Shown here one piece after another: positions 25,960-33,967 of a DNA stretch of 64,000 nucleotides. The notes beneath the pieces were generated by a model. It was given only the letters and a program-made list of their open reading frames with translations, had not been told where the DNA came from and searched no databases. A program made the position numbers and the translations under genes. Origin of the DNA: JAIYDJ01 sp031400505 (GTDB taxonomy: Bacteria; Pseudomonadota; Alphaproteobacteria; Rhodobacterales; Rhodobacteraceae); assembly GCA_031400505.1 (NCBI GenBank), contig JANNPZ010000091.1, positions 62,001 to 126,000 on the forward strand, written 5' to 3'. Within the stretch, counting starts at the first letter, position 1. Every line of letters starts with the position of its first letter.

Positions 25960-26840
25960 GCCGGTCGTCGTCTGAACACCCGCCCGTCAATCGCCATCAA
26001 CCCCAGCGCGATCAACCCAAATCCCGCCAGATGTTCCGCGCGCAGATGCTCGCCCAGCAAGCCGACGCCCAACAGCGTGGCACTGACCGGGATCAGAAAT
26101 GTCACCAGTGACAGATTGGTCGCCCCGGCCACTGACAGAATGCGAAAAAAGATCAAATATGCCAGCGCGGTCGACAGGATTGCCAGTCCGATCACCGCAA
26201 GCACCGCCTTTGTGCCGGGTGCAGGCAGCAACCACGGCATGTCGATCAGCAGCCAGACAGGGGCAAGCATTGCGGTCGAACACGTCAGTTGACCAAACGC
26301 CGTGGTCATCGGCGAAATCCCCATCGTTTTGAACCTGCGGCCCCAGACACCACCAAACCCGTAGGACATCGCCGCGGCAAGGCATGCCAAATTGGCCCAG
26401 ACATCGCCGCTGGCCCCAGCCCCCGACAGCATTATCACCACACCGCCAAATCCGAGCAACACCCCCGTGACCTTGGCCACGCCTGCGCGTTCATCCGTGG
26501 TGGCGACATGCGCGACAATTACCGTGAACAGTGGCGTCGTGGCGTTCAATATCGCGGCAAGGCTGCTGGATATCTGACCCTGCGCCAACACGAACAGGGT
26601 GAAGGGGATGGCGTTGTTGAACAGACCCATCACCGCCAGCGCAAACCAGACCGCCACCGTGCGCGGCATTGATCCGCCCGTCAGGCGCAACGCTACACCA
26701 AGGGTCGCAGCCGCAAGCGCCACGCGACACCAAACGATGGTCAGTACCGGAAGACCGGTCAGTGCCAGTTCGATAAAGAAGAACGACCCACCCCAAAGCA
26801 GCGACAGGGCGACCAACAGCAACCAGTTTCTTGTCGACAT
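25956..26840 (-). CDS. DMT-superfamily (EamA) transporter
   Basis: 294 residues with ten predicted helices in two EamA repeats. The first repeat starts WLLLVALSLLWGGSFFFIELAL, the second around GDVWANLACLAAAMSYGFGGVWGR. Family members export amino acids, metabolites or drugs; the substrate here is unknown. The ATG at 26840 is the natural start; longer readings in this frame upstream lack sensible sequence. It is placed between hisH and hisA on the opposite strand and overlaps the hisH stop. Confidence 0.88.
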   Translation of the reverse strand: MSTRNWLLLVALSLLWGGSFFFIELALTGLPVLTIVWCRVALAAATLGVALRLTGGSMPRTVAVWFALAVMGLFNNAIPFTLFVLAQGQISSSLAAILNATTPLFTVIVAHVATTDERAGVAKVTGVLLGFGGVVIMLSGAGASGDVWANLACLAAAMSYGFGGVWGRRFKTMGISPMTTAFGQLTCSTAMLAPVWLLIDMPWLLPAPGTKAVLAVIGLAILSTALAYLIFFRILSVAGATNLSLVTFLIPVSATLLGVGLLGEHLRAEHLAGFGLIALGLMAIDGRVFRRRPA

Positions 26841-26908
26841 CCGGACCCCCTTTGCAACGGGGTCCAATATGTCCGGGCCGCGCGAGGAACGCGACCCGAA
26901 AGCTGCTT

Positions 26909-27292
26909 CTACTTCAACTTGGTCCAGGTCTGCTTCGAGCAGATCAACCCCCCGGCGACACAACCCGCCAGTGCCATCTGGTCGCCGTTCAACGCGATCG
27001 TACCGTAATAGATCTTGTCGTTGGATGGCCGCCAGACCTTGCCTTCGTAGTTGCCGTCGCCCTGCGGTGCCATGTCGATCACCAGCGTTTTGCCAAGGTT
27101 CTCGGACTGGTATTCCTCGGTGCCCTTGAAGGTCCGCGAAATGACGCCGCAAAAGTTCGGCCCACAGGGCCCAATTGTGACATGGGCAAAGGCGCCGTCG
27201 TCTTCCTCGGTCTTCCAGATGCCTTCGACGGGGTCGGCAAAGGCGCTGCCGGCGGCGAACAGCACGGCGAAACTGATAGCAAGTGTTTTCAT
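26909..27292 (-). CDS. Secreted DUF2147 protein
   Basis: 127 residues. Signal peptide MKTLAISFAVLFAAGSAFA precedes a small beta-rich domain starting DPVEGIWKTEEDDG, the hallmark opening of DUF2147 (P-x-G-x-W), with GNYEGKVWRPSNDKIYYGTI in the second half. There are four Cys (CGPNFC and CVAGGLIC) suitable for two disulfides. Members are periplasmic proteins of unknown function. It stands alone between the DMT gene and the divergent hisA. Confidence 0.85.
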   Translation of the reverse strand: MKTLAISFAVLFAAGSAFADPVEGIWKTEEDDGAFAHVTIGPCGPNFCGVISRTFKGTEEYQSENLGKTLVIDMAPQGDGNYEGKVWRPSNDKIYYGTIALNGDQMALAGCVAGGLICSKQTWTKLK

Positions 27293-27442
27293 GATGGATC
27301 CCTCCCTTGGATGCCCAAAAGTCTTTGCGGCGAATCAGCCGGGTTGCAAGTGTGACGTCAGGTCGGTTTCCGTCGGTCTGCGGGGCCTTGGCAAGGCCGT
27401 GGCCCCGTGCAAAAGAGGTGCTGCCGGTCCGGAGTTGTGTTG

Positions 27443-28162
27443 ATGATCCTTTACCCTGCCATTGACCTGAAGGACGGCGCCTGCGTGCGCCTGCTGCGGG
27501 GCGACATGCAGGCCGCGACGGTGTTCGGCCATGACCCTGCGGCGCAAGCAGCCGCCTTTGTGGCGGCAGGCTGCGAATGGCTGCATCTGGTCGATCTGAA
27601 CGGGGCTTTCGCGGGCATGCCGGTGAATGGCCATGCTGTGCGCGCCATCCTCGCGGCGGTGCCGGTGCCTTGCCAACTGGGCGGTGGCATCCGCGATGTG
27701 GCGACCATCGGGATGTGGCTCGAGGCCGGAGTGGCGCGGGTGATCCTTGGCACTGTGGCCGTTGAGGACCCCGATCTGGTGCGGCAGGCGGCGCGCGCCT
27801 TTCCGGGGCAGGTGGCGGTCGGTATCGACGCCCGGGGAGGCCGGGTGGCGACCAAGGGCTGGGCCGCGCAGACCGACGTGCAGGCGGTTGACCTCGCGCG
27901 GCGGTTTCAGGACGCGGGTGTGGCGGCGCTGATCTATACCGACATCGACCGCGACGGCGCGATGGAGGGGCCGAACGTCGAGGCAACCGTCCGTCTTGCC
28001 CGCGCGGTCTCGATCCCGGTTATCGCCAGCGGCGGGGTGTCCTCGCTCGCAGACCTGATGGCACTCCGCGACACCGGCGTGATCGCCGGGGCCATCTCGG
28101 GCCGCGCGCTTTATGACGGGGCGATTGACCTCGCGGCTGCGATCAAGGCGCTGACGCCCTGA
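27443..28162 (+). CDS. hisA: ProFAR isomerase (phosphoribosylformimino-AICAR-phosphate isomerase)
   Basis: 239 residues, a TIM barrel. The N-terminus MILYPAIDLKDGACVRLLRGD gives the first catalytic Asp and the HisA-specific LRGD; the mirror Asp is in YTDIDRDGAMEGPN, and the second phosphate motif is PVIASGGVSS. It catalyses the Amadori rearrangement preceding the HisHF step. The ATG at 27443 follows GGAGTTGTGTTG. hisF follows after 99 bp. Confidence 0.97.
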   Translation: MILYPAIDLKDGACVRLLRGDMQAATVFGHDPAAQAAAFVAAGCEWLHLVDLNGAFAGMPVNGHAVRAILAAVPVPCQLGGGIRDVATIGMWLEAGVARVILGTVAVEDPDLVRQAARAFPGQVAVGIDARGGRVATKGWAAQTDVQAVDLARRFQDAGVAALIYTDIDRDGAMEGPNVEATVRLARAVSIPVIASGGVSSLADLMALRDTGVIAGAISGRALYDGAIDLAAAIKALTP

Positions 28163-28211
28163 CATCATCTGTTCACAAATATCCTCAGTGGGTGAGCCCG
28201 GAACGGGTGAC

Positions 28212-28225
28212 GGGGGCGAGCCCCC
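28212..28225 (+). terminator. Weak GC hairpin between hisA and hisF
   Basis: GGGGG-CGAG-CCCCC forms a short stem followed by CTTTC. It lies in the 99-bp gap between hisA and hisF. It may act as an attenuator or a partial terminator; it is too short to be certain. Confidence 0.35.
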
Positions 28226-28261
28226 CTTTCGCCGCCCCCTCTCACAGGCTAATCTTGCCCT

Positions 28262-29023
28262 ATGCTGAAAACGCGACTGATCCCCTGTCTTGATGTTGCC
28301 GATGGCCGGGTGGTCAAGGGCGTCAATTTTGTGTCCTTGCGCGATGCCGGGGACCCGGTCGAAGCAGCGCGTGCCTATGACGCGACCGGAGCGGACGAGC
28401 TTTGCTTTCTTGATATTCACGCCACCTACGAAAACCGTGGCACGATGTTCGATCTGGTGACCCGCACGGCCGAGGCCTGTTTCATGCCGCTGACAGTAGG
28501 GGGCGGTGTGCGCACGCATCAAGATGTACGGGCGCTGCTTTTGGCCGGGGCTGACAAGGTCAGCTTCAACTCGGCCGCCGTGGCAAATCCTGATGTGGTG
28601 GCCGAGGCGGCGGATCGTTTCGGGTCGCAGTGCATCGTGGTGGCGATCGACGCCAAAACGGTCTCTCCGGGGCGGTGGGAGATTTTCACCCATGGCGGCA
28701 GGCAGGCGACGGGCATCGACGCGGTCGAATTTGCCCGCACGGTTGCGGCCAAGGGGGTGGGAGAGATACTGCTGACCTCGATGGACCGCGACGGCACGCG
28801 GGCTGGGTTCAACCTCGCCCTGACCCGCGCAGTCAGCGATGCGGTGTCGGTGCCGGTGATCGCCAGCGGGGGGGTCGGCACGCTTGACCATCTGGTCGAA
28901 GGCGTCGTGCAAGGCGGTGCCTCGGCAGTGCTGGCGGCGTCGATCTTTCATTTCGGCGTGTTCACCATTGCGCAGGCCAAGGCGCATATGGCGGCGGCCG
29001 GTATTCCGATGAGGCTGACATGA
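28262..29023 (+). CDS. hisF: Imidazole glycerol phosphate synthase, cyclase subunit
   Basis: 253 residues. A TIM barrel that condenses PRFAR with HisH-derived ammonia to form imidazoleglycerol phosphate and AICAR. MLKTRLIPCLDVADGRVVKGVNF contains the catalytic Asp (residue 11); the second is in TSMDRDGTRAGFN. The phosphate-binding motifs LTVGGGVRTHQD and VIASGGVGTLDHL are intact. Its stop overlaps the hisE start by 4 bases. Confidence 0.98.
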   Translation: MLKTRLIPCLDVADGRVVKGVNFVSLRDAGDPVEAARAYDATGADELCFLDIHATYENRGTMFDLVTRTAEACFMPLTVGGGVRTHQDVRALLLAGADKVSFNSAAVANPDVVAEAADRFGSQCIVVAIDAKTVSPGRWEIFTHGGRQATGIDAVEFARTVAAKGVGEILLTSMDRDGTRAGFNLALTRAVSDAVSVPVIASGGVGTLDHLVEGVVQGGASAVLAASIFHFGVFTIAQAKAHMAAAGIPMRLT

Positions 29024-29331
29024 GCGCGTTGGAACGGCTGGCAGCGGTGGTGGCATCGCGGCAGGGGGCTGACCCCGAAAGTTCGTGGACGGCGCGGCTG
29101 CTTGCGCGCGGACCGGACAAATGCGCCGAGAAGTTCGGCGAAGAGGCGGTCGAGGCGATCATTGCGGCGGTCAAGGGCGACCGGACCGCGTTGATCGGCG
29201 AGGCAGCAGATGTGGTCTATCACCTGCTGGTGATGCTGGCGGCGCGGGGAGTGGCGCTGGAGGATGTGCTGGCAGAGCTTGCACGCCGCGAGGGGATTTC
29301 CGGGCTGGACGAGAAGGCGGCGCGGGGCTGA
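29020..29331 (+). CDS. hisE: Phosphoribosyl-ATP pyrophosphatase
   Basis: 103 residues. It hydrolyses PR-ATP to PR-AMP at step two of histidine synthesis. The all-alpha NTP-pyrophosphohydrolase motif is visible: CAEKFGEEAVEAIIAAVKGD followed by EAADVVYHLLVML. As in most alphaproteobacteria it is separate from hisI, which is not in the window. It is coupled to hisF by ATGA and followed by a pair of GC-rich hairpins. Confidence 0.97.
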   Translation: MSALERLAAVVASRQGADPESSWTARLLARGPDKCAEKFGEEAVEAIIAAVKGDRTALIGEAADVVYHLLVMLAARGVALEDVLAELARREGISGLDEKAARG

Positions 29332-29339
29332 GGGTGAAA

Positions 29340-29377
29340 GGGGGGGCTGTCTGCCCCCCCCCGGCGCGTACCGCGCC
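29340..29377. terminator. Tandem hairpins between convergent hisE and pyc
   Basis: The first hairpin has 8-bp arms GGGGGGGC / GCCCCCCC (29340-29347, 29353-29360); the second GGCGCG / CGCGCC (29363-29368, 29372-29377). No T-run follows. They lie exactly between two converging genes, so they may stop transcription from both sides. Confidence 0.5.
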
Positions 29378-29414
29378 CCCCCCGAGGATATTTCCACCAA
29401 GATGAAAGCGGGTC

Positions 29415-32400
29415 TCAGACCTCAAGTTCGATCAGCAGGTCCTTTGCGTCGATCTGGGCGCCCGGATGGACCAGCAGCGCCTTGACCACGCCGGCGCGTT
29501 CGGCGTGGATGCCGGTTTCCATCTTCATCGCCTCGATGGTCAGCAAGAGGTCGCCTGCCTTGACTTTTTGGCCTTGGGTCACTGCGACGGAGGCGATGGA
29601 GCCGGGCATCGGGGCGCCGATATGGGCGGGGTTGCCTTCGGTCGCTTTCGGCTTCGCGGCGGTCTTGGCCTTGATCAGCCGGTTGGGCACCCGGATCACC
29701 CGGGGCTGGCCGTTCAGTTCGAAGAACACTTTCACCTCGCCGTCGTCCGAGGTTTCGCCGATGGCCTGCAGGCGCAACTCCAGCGTTTTGCCGGGGTCGA
29801 TTTCTGCGGTGATTTCCTCGCCTTGGGTCATGCCGTAGAAGAAGGTTTTCGTCGGCAGCGTGCGCACCGGGCCGTAAAGGCGATGGCGAGTGCGGTAGTC
29901 CATGAAGACTTTCGGATACATCAGGTAGCCATTCAGGTCTTCGGCATCGACCGTTTCGCCTTCGGTTTCCTCCAGCCCCAGCCCGAGGTCCGCATCAAGC
30001 TTGATGCGTGCCGCGTCGAAATCCACCGGCGACAGGCTGGCACCGGGGCGGGTCAGCAAAGGCTCTTCGCCTTTCAGCACCTTTTTCGAAATGACTTCCG
30101 GCCAGCCGCCATGCGGTTGGCCAAGGTTACCGCGCAGCATGTCGATCACGCTTTCGGGGAAGGCCACATCCACGTTTGGATCCTCGACCTGCGCGCGGCT
30201 CAGCCCTTGTGCCACCATCATCAGGGCCATGTCGCCGACGACTTTGGACGAAGGCGTGACCTTGACGATATCGCCGAACATCTGGTTGGCATCGGCATAG
30301 GATTGGGCCACCTGATGCCAGCGGTCTTCTAGACCCAGACTGCGGGCTTGTGCCTTGAGGTTGGTGAACTGCCCGCCGGGCATTTCGTGTAGATAGACCT
30401 CGGACGCAGGGGCGGGCAGGCCGGATTCGAAGGCGGCATACTGCGCGCGGACCTGTTCCCAGTAGTTCGACAGACGGCGGATCGCCTCGATGTCAAGCCC
30501 GGTGTCGCGGTCGGTATGGCGCAGCGCCTCGACGATGGAGCCAAGGCAGGGCTGCGAGGTTCCGCCCGAGAAGGCGTCCATCGCCGCATCGACTGCATCG
30601 ACCCCGGCCTCGCAGGCGGCAAGCACCGTGGCCCCGGCGATGCCGCTGGTGTCATGGGTGTGGAAATGGATGGGCAGGCCCACTTCTTCCTTCAGCGCCT
30701 TGATCAGCAGGCGGGCAGAAGACGGCTTTAGCAGCCCCGCCATATCCTTGAGGCCCAGAATATGCGCGCCCGCCGCCTTCAACTCGCGGCCCCGCGAGAC
30801 GTAATAGTGCAGGTCGTACTTCGCCCGCGCCGGGTCGAGGATGTCGCCAGTATAGCAGACGGCCCCTTCGCAGACCTTGCCCGACTTGACCACTGCGTCC
30901 ATCGCGACACGCATGTTTTCGACCCAGTTCAGGCTGTCGAACACGCGAAAGACGTCAACGCCGGTGACTGCCGCCTGTCTGACGAAAGCCTGCACCACGT
31001 TGTCGGGGTAGTTGGTGTATCCAACCCCGTTTGATCCGCGCAGCAGCATCTGCGTCATCACGTTGGGCAGATGCGCGCGGATGTCGCGCAGGCGCTGCCA
31101 GGGGCATTCCTGCAAGAACCGGTAGGCCACATCGAACGTGGCGCCACCCCAGCATTCGACCGAGAAGAGGCCGGGCAGGTTGGCGGCATAGGCGGGTGTG
31201 GCGCGGATCATGTCGATCGAGCGCATCCGCGTTGCCAGCAGAGACTGGTGCCCGTCGCGCATCGTGGTGTCGGTGATCAGCACGCGCTTTTGTGCGGCGA
31301 GCCAGTCTGCCACGGCCTGCGGGCCCTTGTCGTCCAGCAGATTGCGGGTGCCAGGGGTTACGGGGGCAATGGCCGGCGGGGCTTTGGGGGTGCGCAACTC
31401 GGCATGTGGTTTCGGGCGGCCGGCAGTTTCGGGATGCCCGTTCACGGTGATGTCGGCGATGTAGGTCAGGATCTTGGTCGCCCGGTCGCGGCGCTTCTTG
31501 AACTGGAACAGGGCAGGGGTCGTGTCGATGAATTTCGTCGTATAGGTGTCGTCAAGAAACGTCGGGTGTTTCAGCAGGTTGATGACAAAGTCGATGTTCG
31601 TGCTGACCCCGCGGATGCGGAATTCGCGCAGGGCGCGGTCCATCCGGGCAATCGCCTTGTCCGGCGTCTGCGCCCAGGCCGTGACCTTTACCAGCAGACT
31701 GTCATAGTACCGGGTGATGACGCCCCCCGCATAGGCCGTGCCGCCATCCAGACGGATGCCCATGCCGGTCGCACTACGATAGGCGGTCAGACGGCCATAG
31801 TCGGGGATGAAGTTGTTCTGCGGGTCCTCGGTGGTCACCCGGCATTGCAACGCGTGACCGTTCAGGCGGATGTCTTCCTGCCGCGCCATGCCCGTCGCCT
31901 CGGCCAGGGTCTTGCCTTCCTCGATCAGGATCTGCGCCTGCACGATGTCGATGCCGGTGACCTGTTCGGTCACGGTGTGTTCGACCTGCACACGGGGGTT
32001 TACTTCGATGAAGTAGAACTGCTGGCTGTCCATATCCATCAGGAATTCCACGGTGCCCGCGCATTCATACCCCACATGGGCGCAGATGCGGCGGCCAAGC
32101 TCGCAGACCTCGGCGCGCTGCGCTTCGGTCAGATAGGGGGCCGGAGCGCGTTCTACCACCTTTTGGTTGCGGCGCTGGACCGTGCAGTCACGCTCGAACA
32201 GGTGGTAGATCTGCCCGTACTTGTCGCCAAGGATCTGCACCTCGACATGGCGGGCGCGCAGGATCATCTTTTCGAGATACCCCTCGCCGTTGCCAAAGGC
32301 GGCTTCGGCCTCGCGCCGGCCTTCGCGGACCTTGTCGGCCAGTTCCTCGGGTCCGTTGATCGGCCGCATCCCGCGCCCGCCGCCGCCCCAAGAGGCTTTC

Positions 32401-32879
32401 AGCATCAGGGGATAGCCCACGGCTGCCGCCTGCTCGCGGACAAGGTCCATATCGTCGCCCAGCACTTCGGTCGCCGGGATCACCGGCACGCCTGCCGCCA
32501 TCGCCACCCGACGCGCGCTCGCCTTGTCGCCCAACGCGCGCATCGTGGCCGAGGTGGGGCCGATGAACACGATGTCCGCCGCCTCGCAAGCCTCGACAAA
32601 GTCGGGGTTTTCCGACAACAGGCCATAGCCGGGGTGGATCGCATCCGCGCCCGACATCTTGGCCACCCGGATGATCTCGGGGATGGAAAGATACGCCCCC
32701 ACCGGCGACAGACCTTCACCGATCAGATAGGCCTCATCCGCCTTGAAGCGGTGCAGACCCAGCTTGTCTTCCTCGGCATAGACGGCAACGGTTTTCTTGC
32801 CCATCTCATTGGCCGCGCGCATGACGCGAATGGCAATCTCGCCTCGGTTGGCGATCAGGATCTTCTTGAATTCGGTCAT
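29415..32879 (-). CDS. pyc: Pyruvate carboxylase
   Basis: 1154 residues, full length. It makes oxaloacetate from pyruvate and bicarbonate, replenishing the TCA cycle. The order is a biotin carboxylase domain (1-~460; KKILIANRGEIAIRVMRAANE, ATP-grasp GGGGRGMRPI), a central carboxyltransferase TIM barrel (~530-830; TTMRDGHQSLLATRMR and HFHTHDTSG), the carboxylase/tetramerisation region, and the C-terminal biotinyl domain with EAMKM, whose Lys 1119 carries biotin. It is a single-chain alpha4-type enzyme. Transcription converges on hisE. The ATG at 32879 follows AGCCTGCCCG, a weak ribosome site. Confidence 0.98.
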   Translation of the reverse strand: MTEFKKILIANRGEIAIRVMRAANEMGKKTVAVYAEEDKLGLHRFKADEAYLIGEGLSPVGAYLSIPEIIRVAKMSGADAIHPGYGLLSENPDFVEACEAADIVFIGPTSATMRALGDKASARRVAMAAGVPVIPATEVLGDDMDLVREQAAAVGYPLMLKASWGGGGRGMRPINGPEELADKVREGRREAEAAFGNGEGYLEKMILRARHVEVQILGDKYGQIYHLFERDCTVQRRNQKVVERAPAPYLTEAQRAEVCELGRRICAHVGYECAGTVEFLMDMDSQQFYFIEVNPRVQVEHTVTEQVTGIDIVQAQILIEEGKTLAEATGMARQEDIRLNGHALQCRVTTEDPQNNFIPDYGRLTAYRSATGMGIRLDGGTAYAGGVITRYYDSLLVKVTAWAQTPDKAIARMDRALREFRIRGVSTNIDFVINLLKHPTFLDDTYTTKFIDTTPALFQFKKRRDRATKILTYIADITVNGHPETAGRPKPHAELRTPKAPPAIAPVTPGTRNLLDDKGPQAVADWLAAQKRVLITDTTMRDGHQSLLATRMRSIDMIRATPAYAANLPGLFSVECWGGATFDVAYRFLQECPWQRLRDIRAHLPNVMTQMLLRGSNGVGYTNYPDNVVQAFVRQAAVTGVDVFRVFDSLNWVENMRVAMDAVVKSGKVCEGAVCYTGDILDPARAKYDLHYYVSRGRELKAAGAHILGLKDMAGLLKPSSARLLIKALKEEVGLPIHFHTHDTSGIAGATVLAACEAGVDAVDAAMDAFSGGTSQPCLGSIVEALRHTDRDTGLDIEAIRRLSNYWEQVRAQYAAFESGLPAPASEVYLHEMPGGQFTNLKAQARSLGLEDRWHQVAQSYADANQMFGDIVKVTPSSKVVGDMALMMVAQGLSRAQVEDPNVDVAFPESVIDMLRGNLGQPHGGWPEVISKKVLKGEEPLLTRPGASLSPVDFDAARIKLDADLGLGLEETEGETVDAEDLNGYLMYPKVFMDYRTRHRLYGPVRTLPTKTFFYGMTQGEEITAEIDPGKTLELRLQAIGETSDDGEVKVFFELNGQPRVIRVPNRLIKAKTAAKPKATEGNPAHIGAPMPGSIASVAVTQGQKVKAGDLLLTIEAMKMETGIHAERAGVVKALLVHPGAQIDAKDLLIELEV

Positions 32880-33041
32880 CGGGCAGGCTCCGGTTGGCGT
32901 GGCCGGATTACTCTAGGCGCGCTGCGGTGCAGCGCAAGGCCTGCGCGCCCTCTCCTGCAGAGCGCCTGCAAAGAATCTGTGACGTTCGAGGCCCCAGGCG
33001 GTAAACTGTTGTGGCTGGGCAAGGGTCTGGGGGCATCCGCC

Positions 33042-33854
33042 ATGCAGGACGAAGATCGCGCGCCAGATACCTTTTACAAGTCTCAATATGCGCGTTTCGG
33101 CGGTGCCCTTGCTGCCGAGATACGGCGCGAGGTCTATGGTGCCGATTTGGGTCAGCAGGGCTGGCGCACACTTGGGGAACAGGAACAGATCGCAGAACTT
33201 GTCCGGGCGCAGGCATCCTGTCATCTGATGGATGTCGCTTGCGGATCAGGTGGCCCGGCCCTGGCGGTCTCGGCGGTGACCGGGTGCAGGCTGACAGGGG
33301 TAGATATCGAGCAAGCCGCGATTGCCGAGGCGCAGGAACGCGCAAGTCTTGCAGGCGACGCAGGGGCGCGGTTCGCAGTGGCCGATTGCAATCTGCCGCT
33401 GCCGTTTGAGGATGCTGGTTTCGACGTGATCACCTGCGTCGACGCCGTCCTGCATCTGCGCAACCGGAATTCCGCCTTTGCCGACTGGTATCGGCTGCTC
33501 AGACCGGGCGGCAGCCTTTTGCTGACGGATGCTGCCGTGCTGACGGGGCAGGTCGGCAAGTCTGAACTCGACATTCGCGCCTCGCAGGGCGATTTCGCCT
33601 TGGTGCCCGCCGGAATCAACGAGGGGGCGCTGGAACTGGCGGGTTTTGTGGTGCGACACGTCGAAGATACGTCGGCTGCCACCGCGCGCATTGCGCAGCA
33701 GCTTCTTGATGCCCGCGTGGCACGGGAAGAAGCCTTGGAGGTGGAGGAGGGGAAGGTCTGGTTCGCCAGACGGCAAAGCTTTCTGCGGATAACCGCCACG
33801 CTGGCAGGCGAGGGACGTCTGTCGCGGTTCCTCTATATCGCAAACAAGAAATAG
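33042..33854 (+). CDS. SAM-dependent class I methyltransferase
   Basis: 270 residues. The glycine-rich SAM-binding motif I is LMDVACGSGGPALAVSAVTG (about 60-80), followed by the acidic LTGVDIEQAAIAEAQERA, motif II around FDVITCVDAVLHL and the post-motif LLRPGGSLLLTD. This is a methyltransf_11/25-like protein; the substrate cannot be read. A GTG at 32980 is an alternative start that would add about 20 residues. It reads divergently from pyc and is followed by the SOS-regulated helicase gene 113 bp later. A long open frame that runs upstream through pyc in antisense is not real. Confidence 0.78.
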   Translation: MQDEDRAPDTFYKSQYARFGGALAAEIRREVYGADLGQQGWRTLGEQEQIAELVRAQASCHLMDVACGSGGPALAVSAVTGCRLTGVDIEQAAIAEAQERASLAGDAGARFAVADCNLPLPFEDAGFDVITCVDAVLHLRNRNSAFADWYRLLRPGGSLLLTDAAVLTGQVGKSELDIRASQGDFALVPAGINEGALELAGFVVRHVEDTSAATARIAQQLLDARVAREEALEVEEGKVWFARRQSFLRITATLAGEGRLSRFLYIANKK

Positions 33855-33911
33855 TCCGGGCAGGGCATGAGTTCCTTCACAATCAGGCTTTTTCTTTCCA
33901 AGGTACAAACC

Positions 33912-33926
33912 GAACAATAAGAGAAC
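33912..33926. promoter_or_regulatory. LexA (SOS) box upstream of the UvrD/PcrA helicase gene
   Basis: GAAC-AATAAGA-GAAC is a perfect match to the alphaproteobacterial LexA site, read on the other strand as GTTC-N7-GTTC. It lies 41 bp upstream of the ATG at 33968, in the expected promoter region. No other such site was noticed nearby. Confidence 0.72.
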
Positions 33927-33967
33927 AGTTCTTTAACTTCCCAGTCGGGCGTGCTATCTTGAAACCG

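Noticed and set aside
26841..27986. Minus-strand extension of the DMT transporter frame by several hundred codons
   Set aside because: Arg/Pro-rich nonsense that overlaps DUF2147 and hisA in other frames. The transporter begins naturally at 26840.
31071..33041. Very long plus-strand open frame running antisense to pyruvate carboxylase into the methyltransferase gene
   Set aside because: It is a GC-driven shadow of pyc. It shows no domain motifs before residue 650 or so, where the true methyltransferase begins.
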